Of a DNA stretch of 64,000 nucleotides, positions 15,807 through 26,412 are shown piece by piece (positions within the stretch are counted from its first letter, which is position 1; each line of letters opens with the position of its first letter). Origin of the DNA: Terribacillus saccharophilus (GTDB lineage: Bacteria; Bacillota; Bacilli; Bacillales; Amphibacillaceae). A program made the translations under genes and the position numbers. The notes beneath the pieces are model-generated. The model saw nothing but the letters and a program-made list of their open reading frames with translations, was not told the DNA's origin and searched no databases. Where the stretch lies: positions 1 to 64,000 of the forward strand of contig NZ_NPBD01000019.1 in NCBI RefSeq assembly GCF_002272745.1, in the 5' to 3' direction.

Positions 15807-15870
15807 AATAAAACCTCCCCATCATAATTCGCGCACATTTTGTTTAGTGTACCAAAAAGTTCAAAGTACG

Positions 15871-15909
15871 CAAAAAAAAGACTCCCAACCAATAGGTTGA
15901 GAGCCTTTT
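15871..15909 (-). terminator. Terminator of the rplM-rpsI operon
   Basis: On the minus strand GGCTCTCAACC pairs with GGTTGGGAGTC (one wobble), followed by a run of eight T. It lies 12 nt after the rpsI stop. Confidence 0.93.
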
Positions 15910-15921
15910 GAGTACCCAAAA

Positions 15922-16314
15922 TTAACGTTTTGAGAACTGTGGAGCGCGACGTGCACCTTTAAGACCGTATTTTTTACGTTCTTTCATACGTGCGTCACGA
16001 GTTAGGAAGCCAGCTTTTTTAAGTGTACCGCGGTATTCTGGATCTGCTTCAAGAAGCGCACGAGAGATACCGTGACGGATAGCACCTGCTTGTCCTGTGA
16101 ATCCACCACCCTGTACAGTTACAAGAACGTCGTAGTTGCCAGCAGTTTCTGTTGCAACTAGAGGTTGGTTGATGATTGTACGAAGTGTTTCGTATGGGAA
16201 GTAATCTTCCGCACTACGGTTGTTTACTGTTACTTGACCTGTGCCTGGTACTAGACGTACGCGGGCAGTAGAGCTTTTACGGCGACCGGTGCCGTAGTAT
16301 TGTACTTGTGCCAC
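15922..16314 (-). CDS. rpsI: 30S ribosomal protein S9
   Basis: 130 residues, usual length. S9 binds the 3' domain of 16S rRNA in the small-subunit head and its C-terminal tail reaches the P-site tRNA. It begins [19 protein letters not shown] and ends [11 protein letters not shown], the invariant Lys-Arg tail. It follows rplM by 21 nt and ends at a terminator, the conserved rplM-rpsI pair. Confidence 0.98.
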   Translation of the reverse strand: MAQVQYYGTGRRKSSTARVRLVPGTGQVTVNNRSAEDYFPYETLRTIINQPLVATETAGNYDVLVTVQGGGFTGQAGAIRHGISRALLEADPEYRGTLKKAGFLTRDARMKERKKYGLKGARRAPQFSKR

Positions 16315-16335
16315 GATTGTTTACCTCCTTTTTAA

Positions 16336-16773
16336 TTAACCGCGAAGTGTATAAGCTTCTGGTTGTTGTGCTTGGTGTTTGTGCTCAGCGCCACGGTATA
16401 CGTGAAGCTTTTTGATCATTTTACGTGCAAGTGGTCCCTTAGGAAGCATGCCTTTGATAGCAAGCTCAAGCATTTGCTCAGGGTATTTTGTACGCATTTC
16501 GTCAGCTGTACGCTGTTTCAAACCACCTGGGTGATTAGAGTGACGGTAGTAGATCTTGTCAGCAAGTTTGTTACCAGTAAGTTCGATTTTCTCAGCGTTG
16601 ATGATGATTACGTTATCACCAGTGTCGGCATGTGGAGTGTAAGTTGGTTTGTGCTTACCACGTAGGATAGCAGCAACTTCACTTGCAAGACGACCAAGAG
16701 TTTGGCCTTCTGCATCCACAACAAGCCATTTGCGTTCGATATTGCTTTCGTTCGCCATGAATGTTGTACGCAT
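16336..16773 (-). CDS. rplM: 50S ribosomal protein L13
   Basis: 145 residues. L13 is an early-assembling 23S rRNA-binding protein. [16 protein letters not shown] and [17 protein letters not shown] are diagnostic. The start at [10 protein letters not shown] (GGAGG 7 nt upstream) matches the family; a longer frame adds 17 unrelated residues and is discarded. It is the first gene of the rplM-rpsI operon. Confidence 0.98.
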   Translation of the reverse strand: MRTTFMANESNIERKWLVVDAEGQTLGRLASEVAAILRGKHKPTYTPHADTGDNVIIINAEKIELTGNKLADKIYYRHSNHPGGLKQRTADEMRTKYPEQMLELAIKGMLPKGPLARKMIKKLHVYRGAEHKHQAQQPEAYTLRG

Positions 16774-16784
16774 GTCATTTCCTC

Positions 16785-16866
16785 CATTTTTTCGATTGAA
16801 TCGTTCATTTATTATTCTACACAATTAGTCTTCCGGGGCTAACCGTGGTATAGAAATAAAATGCCA
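16785..16866 (-). ncRNA. Probable L13 leader (ribosomal-protein autoregulatory RNA)
   Basis: The untranslated leader between the promoter and rplM contains ACCACGG and CCCCGGAAGACTA, able to fold into a short helix. Firmicutes rplM genes often carry an L13-leader motif here, so this is likely the same element. The fold was judged by eye only. Confidence 0.4.
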
Positions 16867-16874
16867 TAAACCAT

Positions 16875-16902
16875 AGTATATCATCATAGTCCCTCATGTC
16901 AA
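16875..16902 (-). promoter_or_regulatory. Sigma-A promoter of rplM-rpsI
   Basis: TTGACA (16902-16897), a 16-nt spacer and TATACT (16880-16875) on the minus strand, about 100 nt upstream of rplM. A near-consensus promoter typical of growth-rate-linked genes. Confidence 0.82.
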
Positions 16903-16944
16903 GAGCATGTAACACCCGAATGCGTTGTTTTACAAAAATAGTTT

Positions 16945-17688
16945 TCAGTAGTCCACTTTCCATAGGCAAAGTCCGCTCGCAGCAGCGGTTTTACTCGCCA
17001 AGTGCCGATCCTTCGATTCTAGTATTCTTGCCATGTCTTCCGGCTCCTTGCGTGCGTTTGCAATGTCGATTAGTGTACCTACAAGAATACGAACCATATT
17101 GTATAGGAAGCCGCTTCCTGTGAAGGTAAAGACAAGCATGTCGTCCTGCTTTTCACATACAGCTTCATAGACGGTCCGGATTTTGTCACCTTTGACTCCT
17201 GTACTTGCAGAACAAAAAGCGCTGAAGTCATGCGTCCCCTCGATAGCTGTGATAGCTTGCTGAATCCTATCTAGCTCGAGCTGATAGGGTACATGATGCA
17301 CATAATGACGCTTGAACACATCCTGTTCAGGAGCATTAAGGACAAAGTACTTATACTGCTTCTGCTTTACACTGTAGCGTGCATGGAAATCTTCATCAGC
17401 TTGTGCTATGTCTATTATCCGCACATCATCCGGCAGCAAGGCATTGAGCGCTTTACGCCAATTATAGTCTCCCATACGAAGCTCCGTATCAAAATGGATA
17501 ACCTGCCCTCTGGCATGCACACCTGCGTCTGTACGACCCGAGGCTTGAATCCTTATTTTTTGTCCTTTATGAATCATCATAAGTGCCTTCTGCAGCTCTC
17601 CTTGGACCGTTCGTTGCTCGTCCTGGACCTGGAAACCGGAAAAACGTGTCCCGTCATAGCTGACAGTTGCCTTCATACGTTGCGTCAT
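16945..17688 (-). CDS. truA: tRNA pseudouridine(38-40) synthase TruA
   Basis: 247 residues. It converts uridines 38-40 of the tRNA anticodon arm to pseudouridine. The catalytic Asp54 lies in ASGRTDAGVHARGQ, with YDGTRFSGFQVQ at the N-terminus and FTGSGFLYNMVRILVG in the C-terminal half. GGAG lies 8 nt before the ATG. It begins 11 nt after the ecfT stop, so it is translated from the ECF transporter transcript. Confidence 0.96.
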   Translation of the reverse strand: MTQRMKATVSYDGTRFSGFQVQDEQRTVQGELQKALMMIHKGQKIRIQASGRTDAGVHARGQVIHFDTELRMGDYNWRKALNALLPDDVRIIDIAQADEDFHARYSVKQKQYKYFVLNAPEQDVFKRHYVHHVPYQLELDRIQQAITAIEGTHDFSAFCSASTGVKGDKIRTVYEAVCEKQDDMLVFTFTGSGFLYNMVRILVGTLIDIANARKEPEDMARILESKDRHLASKTAAASGLCLWKVDY

Positions 17689-17699
17689 CTTTGTAACTC

Positions 17700-18503
17700 C
17701 TAACTATAATCTCTCGTTATCAAGGCTGCAGCAACCACTATAATGAAGATGACGAGTGCCGCAACATCCCGCTTCATCACTTGCAGCTCCCGAAGCTTCG
17801 TACGTCCTTCTCCGCCGCGATAACCTCTTGCTTCCATCGCCATAGCAAGCTCCTCCGCCCGCTTAAAGGCACTGACAAACAAAGGCACTAACAACGGAAT
17901 TACAGCCCGTACACGCTCCCTGAATGGCCCTGTACGGAAATCCACACCTCTGGAAGCCTGAGCGTTGGAAATCTTCTCGGTCTCCTGAAGTAATGTCGGA
18001 ATAAACCGTAAGGATATAGACATCATCAGTGCCAGTTCGTGTACGGGGAACTTGAATCGGCGCAGTGGTCCTAGTAGGGCCTCGACTCCGTCTGTGATCT
18101 CTATCGGCGTGGTCGTTAACGTCAGCAGAGATGTCAAAAGGATAAGCAAAAAGAAACGCAGTGATATGACAGCTCCTTGTTCCAATGCTCCGCTATAGAT
18201 CGGCAATCCGAATACATTCACCAATACAGTGCCTTCCTTTGTAACGAATAAGTGCAAGATAAACGTGAAGACAATCAGAAACCATACTGGTGTCAGCCCC
18301 TTGGCGATAAACCGCCATGGCACCTTCGTCAGAAGTGTACCTCCAACCGCAAACACTGTGAACAGGGCATAGCTGACGATGTTATTGGCAAAGAAAATGA
18401 AAATCACATAAAAGAAGATGATCAGCATCTTGATCCTCGGATCCATCCGGTGAACGATGCTATTGGTCGGAACATACTGACCGACAATCAGCAGATTGTT
18501 CAT
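17700..18503 (-). CDS. ecfT: ECF transporter transmembrane subunit EcfT
   Basis: 267 residues. EcfT is the membrane scaffold shared by many vitamin and cofactor transporters, linking the ATPases to exchangeable substrate-binding S subunits. It has several membrane helices and the cytoplasmic coupling helices with [11 protein letters not shown]-like (NAQASRG) and [12 protein letters not shown] motifs carrying the Ala-Arg-Gly signature. The start overlaps the ecfA2 stop by four bases. Confidence 0.95.
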   Translation of the reverse strand: MNNLLIVGQYVPTNSIVHRMDPRIKMLIIFFYVIFIFFANNIVSYALFTVFAVGGTLLTKVPWRFIAKGLTPVWFLIVFTFILHLFVTKEGTVLVNVFGLPIYSGALEQGAVISLRFFLLILLTSLLTLTTTPIEITDGVEALLGPLRRFKFPVHELALMMSISLRFIPTLLQETEKISNAQASRGVDFRTGPFRERVRAVIPLLVPLFVSAFKRAEELAMAMEARGYRGGEGRTKLRELQVMKRDVAALVIFIIVVAAALITRDYS

Positions 18504-19363
18504 TTATTACCACCTGCCAAACCTGCCAGCTGCTCAGCGAGCCTGTCTACATTCTCTCCCTCAAAGACGACCGGTTTGCCGAAGCGTTCGGATGTCTTCT
18601 GGAGAAACTGGAATATCTCCGGCACATCAAGCTGTACCTGCTGGAGAGCTTGCCGTTTTTGAAAGACTTCTACTGGTGGCCCTTCCATATACTTTTCCCC
18701 TTTATCAAGTACAAGCATATGATCGGCGTAAGTCAGCGCGTCCTCCATGCTGTGTGTTACCAATATCGTTGTCAGCTGCTGTTCTTTATGAAGCCGGTAA
18801 AACATATCCATAATCTCACGCTGACCGCGTGGATCTAATCCTGCTGTCGGTTCATCCAGAACGAGTACACGCGGCTGCACAGCAAGCACACCTGCAATCG
18901 CAACACGACGCATTTGCCCGCCGCTAAGCTCAAATGGGGAACGGCTTAGTAAAGATAGATCCAACCCTACAGCCTCTGCACTTTCCTTTACACGCTTTGC
19001 AATCTCATTCTCAGCTACTCCGAAGTTCCGCGGGCCGAAGGCAATATCCTTCTCTACTGTTTCTTCAAATAGCTGATGCTCAGGGTATTGGAAAACAATA
19101 CCCACTTGTTTACGTAGCTCTTTCGCTTGCTTAGGCTTCTTCTTTGGCTCCAGCGTATGCTCACCGATATGTACGCTTCCGCTGGTAGGTCTGACTAATC
19201 CGTTCAAGTGCTGCAATAGAGTAGATTTACCGCTGCCAGTATGCCCGACAATAGCAGTGAAGCTCCCCCCTGGCAGATGGAAGGACAGATTATTTAGCGC
19301 TTTATGCTCAAACGGGGAGTTTGCCTGATACGTATAATCTACTTGTTCGAATGTAATGTCCAT
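18500..19363 (-). CDS. ecfA2: ECF transporter ATPase EcfA2
   Basis: 287 residues. One of two ATPases powering the shared energy-coupling module. Walker [10 protein letters not shown] (40-48), Q-loop in [10 protein letters not shown], signature [13 protein letters not shown], Walker [14 protein letters not shown], and the switch His in VTHSMED. It overlaps the upstream ATPase gene by 25 bp, so the two are translationally coupled. Confidence 0.96.
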   Translation of the reverse strand: MDITFEQVDYTYQANSPFEHKALNNLSFHLPGGSFTAIVGHTGSGKSTLLQHLNGLVRPTSGSVHIGEHTLEPKKKPKQAKELRKQVGIVFQYPEHQLFEETVEKDIAFGPRNFGVAENEIAKRVKESAEAVGLDLSLLSRSPFELSGGQMRRVAIAGVLAVQPRVLVLDEPTAGLDPRGQREIMDMFYRLHKEQQLTTILVTHSMEDALTYADHMLVLDKGEKYMEGPPVEVFQKRQALQQVQLDVPEIFQFLQKTSERFGKPVVFEGENVDRLAEQLAGLAGGNK

Positions 19364-20172
19364 AATGCATCTAACAACTCCTCGTGATCAATCGGCTGCT
19401 CATCCAGGGTAATACCTTGTCTTTCCAAAGCATGAGCAAGCTGCGTAACAAATGGCACGTCCAAACCGATCTGCTGCAGTTCAGTCTGTCTTTTTACTAA
19501 TTCTCTCGGTACAGTAGTCGTCCATATTTCTCCATCGTTCATAACCAACACTCGATGCGCCTGCATCACTTCATTCAGATCGTGGGTAATAGTAATCAAA
19601 CCTAGCTGCTGCGCTTCTTGAACACGATGAACAGTATCAAGGATTTCCTTCCTGCCAAGTGGGTCCAGCATCGCTGTTGCTTCATCCAGGATAATAACAC
19701 TAGGAGATATAGCAAGTACACCTGCTATAGCCACACGTTGCTTCTGACCGCCAGATAGTCGGTATGGTTCATGCAGCAAGTAATCCTGCATACGTACCTG
19801 TTCTAATGAAGAAGTAATTCGATCCATCATTTCAGCACGAGGCACACCACGGTTCTCCAAGCCAAAAGCAACATCATCACGAACAGTCGTACCAACGAAT
19901 TGATTGTCTGGGTTTTGGAAAACCATACCTACCTGGCGTCGTATCTCCCATATATTCTCTTCGTTCAGTGGTATGCCATTAATAATAATTTCCCCTTCAG
20001 TCGGAAACAGCAGTCCATTCATCAGCTTGGCAATCGTTGACTTGCCTGAGCCATTGTGACCGATAATCGCCAGCCATTCCCCAGCTTCTACTTGGAAACT
20101 GACATTGCGAAGTACATAGGGCTGCTCTTCCTCGTATCGGAAAGAAACATTCTTAAATTCAATCGCGTGCAT
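19339..20172 (-). CDS. ecfA1: ECF transporter ATPase EcfA1
   Basis: 277 residues, the heterodimer partner of EcfA2. Walker [10 protein letters not shown] (38-46), [10 protein letters not shown], signature [13 protein letters not shown], Walker [14 protein letters not shown] and ITHDLNE. First gene of ecfA1-ecfA2-ecfT-truA, the same order as in B. subtilis, separated from rplQ by terminators and with a candidate promoter of its own. Confidence 0.96.
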   Translation of the reverse strand: MHAIEFKNVSFRYEEEQPYVLRNVSFQVEAGEWLAIIGHNGSGKSTIAKLMNGLLFPTEGEIIINGIPLNEENIWEIRRQVGMVFQNPDNQFVGTTVRDDVAFGLENRGVPRAEMMDRITSSLEQVRMQDYLLHEPYRLSGGQKQRVAIAGVLAISPSVIILDEATAMLDPLGRKEILDTVHRVQEAQQLGLITITHDLNEVMQAHRVLVMNDGEIWTTTVPRELVKRQTELQQIGLDVPFVTQLAHALERQGITLDEQPIDHEELLDALWTLHSNK

Positions 20173-20246
20173 GCTATTCGAGCTCCTTCGTCATTACCCG
20201 ACTATTTCCGGGGAAATACTAAACGTGTTTGTCCGTTCCTGTCATT

Positions 20247-20275
20247 TCTATAGCTAGTATAAAGAATCCAGACAA
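20247..20275 (-). promoter_or_regulatory. Candidate promoter of the ecf-truA operon
   Basis: TTGTCT (20275-20270), a 17-nt spacer and TATAGA (20252-20247) on the minus strand, just after the terminators that close the rplQ transcript. Partial match to consensus. Confidence 0.4.
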
Positions 20276-20277
20276 AA

Positions 20278-20315
20278 AAGAAAAGCAAGCGCTAATGTTG
20301 GCGCTTGCTTTGTAT
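20278..20315 (-). terminator. Second terminator after rplQ
   Basis: On the minus strand AAAGCAAGCGC / GCGCTTGCTTTT with a short loop followed by CTTTTTTG. A strong stem just before the ecfA1 promoter. Confidence 0.92.
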
Positions 20316-20321
20316 GCAAAA

Positions 20322-20367
20322 GAAAAAGGGCCGGAATACACCTCGTGGTAGAGATTTTCCTGCCCTT
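20322..20367 (-). terminator. First terminator after rplQ
   Basis: AAGGGC and GGAA arms pair with TTCC and GCCCTT across a larger loop, followed by TTTTTC on the minus strand. Together with the next stem it forms a tandem terminator. Confidence 0.7.
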
Positions 20368-20376
20368 GTTAATACA

Positions 20377-20730
20377 TTATACTAGTTCAATGATTGCCAT
20401 AGCGGCACCGTCACCACGACGCTGTCCAAGTTTCAACACGCGTGTGTAACCTCCTTGACGTTCTTCATAACGTCCGGCGATATCGCTGAATAGTTTTTGT
20501 ACTGCGTCTTGGTTCTCGTCCGCTTTAGTACCGTACAAGAATGATGCAGCTTGACGACGAGCGTGAAGATCTCCACGTTTGCCAAGAGTGATCATTTTTT
20601 CCACTGCAGAACGAAGCTCTTTAGCTTTCGCCTCCGTTGTTTCCAATCTTTCGTGAACGATAAGATCAGTTGCAAGGTTACGCAAAAGCGCCATACGAGC
20701 ATCCGTAGTACGTCCTAACTTTCTAGCCAT
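20377..20730 (-). CDS. rplQ: 50S ribosomal protein L17
   Basis: 117 residues. L17 lies near the peptide exit tunnel. It opens [20 protein letters not shown], with [20 protein letters not shown] in the middle and a C-terminus ending AMAIIELV. Last gene of the alpha operon; it follows rpoA by about 45 nt. Confidence 0.98.
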   Translation of the reverse strand: MARKLGRTTDARMALLRNLATDLIVHERLETTEAKAKELRSAVEKMITLGKRGDLHARRQAASFLYGTKADENQDAVQKLFSDIAGRYEERQGGYTRVLKLGQRRGDGAAMAIIELV

Positions 20731-20776
20731 AGGTTATCCCTCCCTTTCCTGGTGTCAAATGCTCCGCTAGGCGGGA

Positions 20777-21721
20777 TCAGTCTTCTTTACGAAGACCAAG
20801 TCCTAAATCGATTAGTTTCTTTTTAACTTCTTCTAATGATTTACGTCCTAGGTTACGCACTTTCATCATGTCTTCTTCAGATTTATTAGCAAGTTCTTGT
20901 ACCGTGTTGATTCCAGCACGTTTCAGACAGTTGTAAGAACGAACAGACAAGTCCAATTCTTCGATTGTCATCTCAAGAACTTTCTCTTTTTGGTCTTCTT
21001 CTTTTTCAACCATGATTTCGGCATTTTGTGCTTCATCAGTAAGACCTACGAAGATATTTAAATGCTCCGTATAAATCTTTGCACCAAGAGACACTGCCTC
21101 TTCAGGTCGGATACTGCCGTCAGTGAATACATCTAACGTCAGTTTGTCGAAGTTAGCCAACTGGCCAACACGCGTGTTTTCCACTTGATACGTCACTTTT
21201 GAAACTGGCGTAAAGATGGAGTCAATTGGAATGACACCAATCGGCTGATCTTCATGGTTATTCTGATCAGCTGGACGGTAGCCACGGCCGCGTTCTGCCG
21301 TAAGCTTCATATGCAAGTGAGCATTCTTACCCAAAGTTGCAATATGAAGATCCGGATTCAGTACTTCTACATCGCTATCGAAAGTGATGTCAGCAGCAGT
21401 TACTTTCCCTTCACCTTGTACATCGATCTCTAATGTTTTTTCTTCATCAGAGTAGATTTTAAGAGCCAGTTTTTTCAAGTTCAAAATGATGGTTGTCACG
21501 TCTTCTACTACGCCTTCAATCGTAGAGAATTCATGGAGCACGCCATCAATTTGAATGGAAGTTACAGCAGCGCCAGGAAGTGAGGATAATAGGATACGAC
21601 GCAAGGAGTTTCCTAGTGTAGTACCATATCCACGCTCAAGCGGTTCTACAACGAACTTTCCAAATGTAGCATCATCGCTGATCTCAACCGTTTCAATCTT
21701 TGGTTTTTCAATTTCGATCAT
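20777..21721 (-). CDS. rpoA: RNA polymerase alpha subunit
   Basis: 314 residues, the normal length. The N-terminal domain (to about 230) dimerises and nucleates the polymerase ([20 protein letters not shown]). The C-terminal domain, after an acidic linker, holds [17 protein letters not shown], which binds UP elements and activators. Between rpsK and rplQ in the alpha operon. AAAGGAGG precedes the ATG. Confidence 0.98.
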   Translation of the reverse strand: MIEIEKPKIETVEISDDATFGKFVVEPLERGYGTTLGNSLRRILLSSLPGAAVTSIQIDGVLHEFSTIEGVVEDVTTIILNLKKLALKIYSDEEKTLEIDVQGEGKVTAADITFDSDVEVLNPDLHIATLGKNAHLHMKLTAERGRGYRPADQNNHEDQPIGVIPIDSIFTPVSKVTYQVENTRVGQLANFDKLTLDVFTDGSIRPEEAVSLGAKIYTEHLNIFVGLTDEAQNAEIMVEKEEDQKEKVLEMTIEELDLSVRSYNCLKRAGINTVQELANKSEEDMMKVRNLGRKSLEEVKKKLIDLGLGLRKED

Positions 21722-21752
21722 TATAAAGCCCTCCTTTAAAACGTCGAAACCC

Positions 21753-21774
21753 CGGTTAGAATTGCTCCTAACCG
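21753..21774 (-). promoter_or_regulatory. Hairpin in the rpsK-rpoA spacer
   Basis: CGGTTAG / CTAACCG with an 8-nt loop in the 185-nt untranslated spacer before rpoA. No T run follows, so it is not a terminator; it may be an mRNA processing or control element. A TATAAT box occurs further upstream (about 21862-21867), without a clear -35. Confidence 0.5.
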
Positions 21775-21906
21775 AAATTCCCCATATTGCGGTTCCCGTT
21801 TCTGCATCTTGACGATACGTTTCTTACTGTATGACCTGATCGCTTTTAAGCTATCATAACCCATTATAGACAGGGATACAAATTCTATACAGCAAGTAGG
21901 AAAAAC

Positions 21907-22296
21907 TTATACGCGACGACGTTTAGGCGGACGGCAGCCGTTATGTGGAACTGGAGTGACGTCACGGATCGCTGTCACTTCAATACCTGCAGCCTGAAGT
22001 GAACGGATCGCAGCTTCACGACCAGCACCAGGGCCTTTAACTGTTACTTCCAAAGTCTTCATGCCGTTTTCTACAGCAACTTTAGCAGCAGCTTCAGCAG
22101 CCATCTGTGAAGCGAATGGAGTAGATTTACGGGAACCTCTGAAACCAAGGGAACCTGAGCTGCTCCAGCTGATTACGTTACCTTGTACATCAGTAATCGT
22201 AACGATTGTGTTGTTGAAAGTAGAACGGATGTGAGCAATACCAGTTTCGATATTCTTTTTCACACGACGTTTACGAGTTTGTTGTTTACGAGCCAT
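21907..22296 (-). CDS. rpsK: 30S ribosomal protein S11
   Basis: 129 residues. S11 sits on the small-subunit platform near the E site. [18 protein letters not shown] and [19 protein letters not shown] (C-terminus) are diagnostic. It follows rpsM by 18 nt. Confidence 0.98.
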   Translation of the reverse strand: MARKQQTRKRRVKKNIETGIAHIRSTFNNTIVTITDVQGNVISWSSSGSLGFRGSRKSTPFASQMAAEAAAKVAVENGMKTLEVTVKGPGAGREAAIRSLQAAGIEVTAIRDVTPVPHNGCRPPKRRRV

Positions 22297-22314
22297 GTTT
22301 GTTTACCTCCTTAC

Positions 22315-22680
22315 TTATTTTTTCTTGTTAGCGATTGTACGGCGTGGGCCTTTACGAGTACGAGAGTTGTTCTTCGTTTTCTGACCACGAACCGGCAATC
22401 CACGACGGTGGCGAAGACCACGATAAGAACCGATTTCAATTAGACGCTTGATGTTAAGAGATACTTCACGGCGAAGATCCCCTTCAGTAGTGTAGCTGTC
22501 AATTGTTTGACGAATTCTGGATAGTTCGTCTTCTGTAAGATCACGAACACGTGTATCTTCAGAAACGCCAGCTTCTTTTAGTACCTTTTGCGCTGTGTTT
22601 TTTCCAATTCCATAGATGTATGTTAGGGAAATAACAACGCGTTTGTCACGCGGAATATCAATACCTGCTATACGTGCCAT
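22315..22680 (-). CDS. rpsM: 30S ribosomal protein S13
   Basis: 121 residues. S13 lies in the head and contacts the P-site tRNA and the 50S subunit. It starts [20 protein letters not shown], has [12 protein letters not shown], and ends in a basic tail with [17 protein letters not shown]. Confidence 0.98.
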   Translation of the reverse strand: MARIAGIDIPRDKRVVISLTYIYGIGKNTAQKVLKEAGVSEDTRVRDLTEDELSRIRQTIDSYTTEGDLRREVSLNIKRLIEIGSYRGLRHRRGLPVRGQKTKNNSRTRKGPRRTIANKKK

Positions 22681-22702
22681 TAGCTACGTGCACCTCCTTG
22701 TA

Positions 22703-22819
<117 letters not shown>

Positions 22820-22851
22820 CTATTCCTCCTTTAGTATCGGAGCTAGTCAAA

Positions 22852-23070
22852 TTATTTATAACGGTACGTAATACGTCCTTTAGTTAAGTCATAAGGGGAA
22901 AGCTCTACCGTTACTTTATCTCCAGGAAGAATTCGAATAAAGTGCATACGAATTTTACCGGAAACATGTGCTAAAACGGTGTGGCCATTCTCTAACTCCA
23001 CCTTAAATTGCGCATTAGGCAATGTATCGGTGACAGTTCCTTCTACTTCAATTGCATCATCTTTCGCCAT
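22852..23070 (-). CDS. infA: Translation initiation factor IF-1
   Basis: 72 residues, an S1-like OB fold that occupies the A site during initiation. [33 protein letters not shown] and [16 protein letters not shown] are typical. Start set at 23070 with GGGAG 8 nt upstream; an in-frame ATG seven codons earlier does not fit the family. Confidence 0.98.
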   Translation of the reverse strand: MAKDDAIEVEGTVTDTLPNAQFKVELENGHTVLAHVSGKIRMHFIRILPGDKVTVELSPYDLTKGRITYRYK

Positions 23071-23074
23071 CGGT

Positions 23075-23383
23075 CTATCTCCCTTCTTCAAATCTCTTCA
23101 CGGTATGATTGACATAAGTAGATATCGCAAATCGCAGTTTACCATTGGTTACGCGACCAGCTTCTAGAAGGCTGCGGCGGACTTCCGGTGATACATACGG
23201 CAGTGGATTCACATGACGCAAAGCTTTGCGCTTCGGTGAATCATACTTTCGTTTCTCTCCGTCAGCAAGCAACACAAAACGACTGTCAATTTTTCGAATG
23301 ACAATCGCAAGCTGACCTGCTTCTCGCCCATGTGCGATACGAACAACCTGACCAATCCGTGGACTTGTATCCGTTTCGCTCAA
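23075..23383 (-). CDS. ybzG: KOW-domain RNA-binding protein (L14e-like, YbzG)
   Basis: 102 residues. The N-terminal half is a KOW/SH3-like fold ([20 protein letters not shown], then [23 protein letters not shown]) as in L14e/L27e-type ribosomal proteins. A basic C-terminal helix follows. The B. subtilis homologue YbzG holds the same position before infA. Its exact role in translation is unknown. Only 4 nt separate it from infA. Confidence 0.87.
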   Translation of the reverse strand: MSETDTSPRIGQVVRIAHGREAGQLAIVIRKIDSRFVLLADGEKRKYDSPKRKALRHVNPLPYVSPEVRRSLLEAGRVTNGKLRFAISTYVNHTVKRFEEGR

Positions 23384-23457
23384 ACATGATCACCTTCATC
23401 ATAGCTTATTTCGAAGCTGTGCGTAAGTTAGCATTCTATGCTGCAAACAAGGAGCAT

Positions 23458-23486
23458 ATTCTACCACTTTTCTGTCTGAAAGTCCA
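23458..23486 (-). promoter_or_regulatory. Candidate promoter of ybzG-infA and the alpha operon
   Basis: TGGACT (23486-23481), a 17-nt spacer and TAGAAT (23463-23458) preceded by TGG (extended -10). It would give the infA-rpmJ-rpsM-rpsK unit a start independent of secY-adk. Confidence 0.5.
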
Positions 23487-23624
23487 GGTTAGAAAAGCTG
23501 CATGTTAGGGAATCTATATTAAGTCCACAAATTGAGTCACAATTTGTTTCATGATTGTTCATATTCAGCCTTGTCAATTAGCGTCAGGATATCAGTAAGG
23601 CACGGTTCCGATGATGGAAGCTTG

Positions 23625-23649
23625 AACGAATTGCGAGTCGCAAATCGTT
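23625..23649. repeat. 25-bp interrupted palindrome
   Basis: Centred on the perfect TTGCGAGTCGCAA (23631-23643) and extended by AACGA/TCGTT arms with one mismatched pair. The length and symmetry suit a protein-binding site or an RNA hairpin; no T run follows. Confidence 0.75.
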
Positions 23650-23766
23650 TCAACTCTACCACGAGGTCTATTATACTCTATCAAGGGATAGAATGCATCC
23701 TTACGCTATCTCGAGCCTAAAGAGCAATTCCACCCGTACTAAAAGAGTATAGCTTGCACACCTGTA

Positions 23767-24456
<690 letters not shown>

Positions 24457-25746
24457 CTATTTCATGAAGCCTCGGTAATGACGCTTCACTAACTGGCTTT
24501 CTAGCTGTTTCATCGTCTGCAACGCTACCCCTACCACGATCAGTAGGCTCGTTCCTCCGATTTGGACAGAAGTCGGCAAGTTGGCAATAGAGCCTAAGAT
24601 AATAGGCAATACAGCTACAGCAGCCAAGAAGAGAGACCCAACGAAGGTTAAACGATACATCACACTGGTGAGGTACGTTTCCGTGCTTTTCCCTGGGCGA
24701 ATACCCGGGATGTAGCCACCTTGCTTGTTTAAGTTCTCTGCCATTTGTTCCGGATTAACCTGAACAAATGTATAGAAATAACTAAATGCAAGAATCAGGA
24801 CTACATAGATTACCATCCCAATTGGTTGCGTATAATCGAATACGTTCTCGATCGTAGTTGCTACATTTCCTTCAAAGAAACTCGCGATTGTACGCGGAGC
24901 ATAGATAAAGGAAACTGCGAAAATTACAGGGATTACTCCAGCAGCGTTTACTTTAATCGGCAAGTGGGTGGACTGACCGCCTACTTGTGAACGACTAGTG
25001 GTACGCTTCGAATACTGGATTGGAATTTTACGAAGTGCTTGAGTGATATAAATCACACCAACAATTACGGCAATGATCACGATAGCGATAATTGCAACGA
25101 TCACGACATTAAGGAATAAATCATCACCAGGATTGCTGAAGTACTGTTCCCAAAGCTGGTTTAAACCATTTGGAATTGCAGCAGCGATACCGGCGAAGAT
25201 AATAATGGAAATACCATTACCTACACCATGAGCTGTGATCTGTTCTCCTAACCACATCAAGAATGCTGTTCCTGCAGTCAATACGATTGTAATGACAGCG
25301 AACTTATAAAAACTTGGATCGGAAATGAGCATACCGCCGGATAACTGATTGAATCCGATGGACATACCTACCGCCTGTATTAACGCTAGCACGATAGTGG
25401 CATAACGAGTCACTTGTGCCAACTTACGACGTCCCATCTCTCCTTGCTTTTTCCACTCACTGAATGTCGGGATGACATCCATTTGCAGAAGCTGCATGAT
25501 GATCGAGGCAGTGATGTACGGCATGATACCCATCGCAAGGATGGAGAAGTTCTGCAATGCACCGCCGCCAAAAGTATTCAGAAATCCGAATACGTTCTGC
25601 TGATTCATAAAGTCGATCGCGGAACGATCGGTAAATGGAACAGGAATAAACGTACCGAGTCTGAAAATGATCAGCATTAGCAATGTAAAGATGATTTTAT
25701 TTCGTATATCTTTTACACGCATAAAATTGGAGATTGTACGAAACAT
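24457..25746 (-). CDS. secY: Protein translocase channel subunit SecY
   Basis: 429 residues, ten membrane helices. SecY forms the channel of the Sec translocase with SecE and SecG. It begins [20 protein letters not shown], with a plug region after PFTDRSAIDF, and IPIQYSKRT in the large cytoplasmic loop. Its start overlaps the last base of the rplO stop codon, so the two are translationally coupled. Confidence 0.98.
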   Translation of the reverse strand: MFRTISNFMRVKDIRNKIIFTLLMLIIFRLGTFIPVPFTDRSAIDFMNQQNVFGFLNTFGGGALQNFSILAMGIMPYITASIIMQLLQMDVIPTFSEWKKQGEMGRRKLAQVTRYATIVLALIQAVGMSIGFNQLSGGMLISDPSFYKFAVITIVLTAGTAFLMWLGEQITAHGVGNGISIIIFAGIAAAIPNGLNQLWEQYFSNPGDDLFLNVVIVAIIAIVIIAVIVGVIYITQALRKIPIQYSKRTTSRSQVGGQSTHLPIKVNAAGVIPVIFAVSFIYAPRTIASFFEGNVATTIENVFDYTQPIGMVIYVVLILAFSYFYTFVQVNPEQMAENLNKQGGYIPGIRPGKSTETYLTSVMYRLTFVGSLFLAAVAVLPIILGSIANLPTSVQIGGTSLLIVVGVALQTMKQLESQLVKRHYRGFMK

Positions 25747-26186
25747 TAGATCACCTCTGTTTGACCGCCCGCTGCCTCAATCGCTTCTTTAGCAGAAGCT
25801 GAGAACTTGTGAGCTTTAACAGTAAGTTTCTTTTCGATGTTTCCGTTTCCTAGAACTTTAATACCGGCTCTCAATTTGCTAACAACTCCGCTTTCAAGTA
25901 GAAGCTCTGGAGTTACCTCTGTACCCTCTTCAAAACGGTTAAGGGTTTCAAGGTTAACAATTGAGTACTCAGTACGGTGGATGTTTGTGAATCCACGTTT
26001 AGGAAGACGTTGGAATAGTGGCATTTGGCCACCTTCGAAACCTAGACGTACACCGCCGCCAGAGCGTGCATTTTGTCCTTTATGTCCACGGCCGGATGTT
26101 TTACCGTTACCTGAAGACATACCACGACCTACACGATTGCGAGTTTTACGTGTTCCTTCTGCTGACTTCAATTCATGAAGTTTCAT
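25746..26186 (-). CDS. rplO: 50S ribosomal protein L15
   Basis: 146 residues. L15 binds domain II of 23S rRNA late in assembly. [20 protein letters not shown], then [19 protein letters not shown], the long Gly/Lys extension. Ends adjacent to secY; the gene upstream is rpmD. Confidence 0.98.
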   Translation of the reverse strand: MKLHELKSAEGTRKTRNRVGRGMSSGNGKTSGRGHKGQNARSGGGVRLGFEGGQMPLFQRLPKRGFTNIHRTEYSIVNLETLNRFEEGTEVTPELLLESGVVSKLRAGIKVLGNGNIEKKLTVKAHKFSASAKEAIEAAGGQTEVI

Positions 26187-26216
26187 AATGGCACCTCCTC
26201 TTTTACATTTAAATCA

Positions 26217-26399
26217 TTATACTTCTTTAACTGATACTAGATGAGAAACTCTGTTGATCATGCCGCGAACAGTTGGATTGTCTTCCAAAACAACTGACTG
26301 ACGGATCTTTCTAAGGCCTAGAGCTTGAACAGTTTTGCGCTGTTTTTCTAGTCTTCCGATCGTACTGCGCGTGAGGGTGATTTCTAATTTGTTAGCCAT
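26217..26399 (-). CDS. rpmD: 50S ribosomal protein L30
   Basis: 60 residues. [20 protein letters not shown] at the start and [12 protein letters not shown] toward the end are standard for bacterial L30. It lies 13 nt after rpsE. Confidence 0.97.
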   Translation of the reverse strand: MANKLEITLTRSTIGRLEKQRKTVQALGLRKIRQSVVLEDNPTVRGMINRVSHLVSVKEV

Positions 26400-26412
26400 G
26401 TGCTTTCCCTCC

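Larger units (their letters stand above)
23384..23766 (-). other. Non-coding gap where map (methionine aminopeptidase) normally lies
   Basis: 383 nt between adk and ybzG with no credible gene on either strand and no recognisable map fragment (no MIICKT-like start or zinc-ligand motifs). It contains a promoter next to ybzG, a second TATAAT box (23670-23675), the CTATC/GATAG repeat (23678-23691) and a 25-bp palindrome, which are listed separately or mentioned here. Confidence 0.7.

Noticed and set aside
23384-23766. Degraded map pseudogene in the adk-ybzG gap
   Set aside because: Reading the minus strand in three frames shows no MAP motif or start; nothing supports a remnant.
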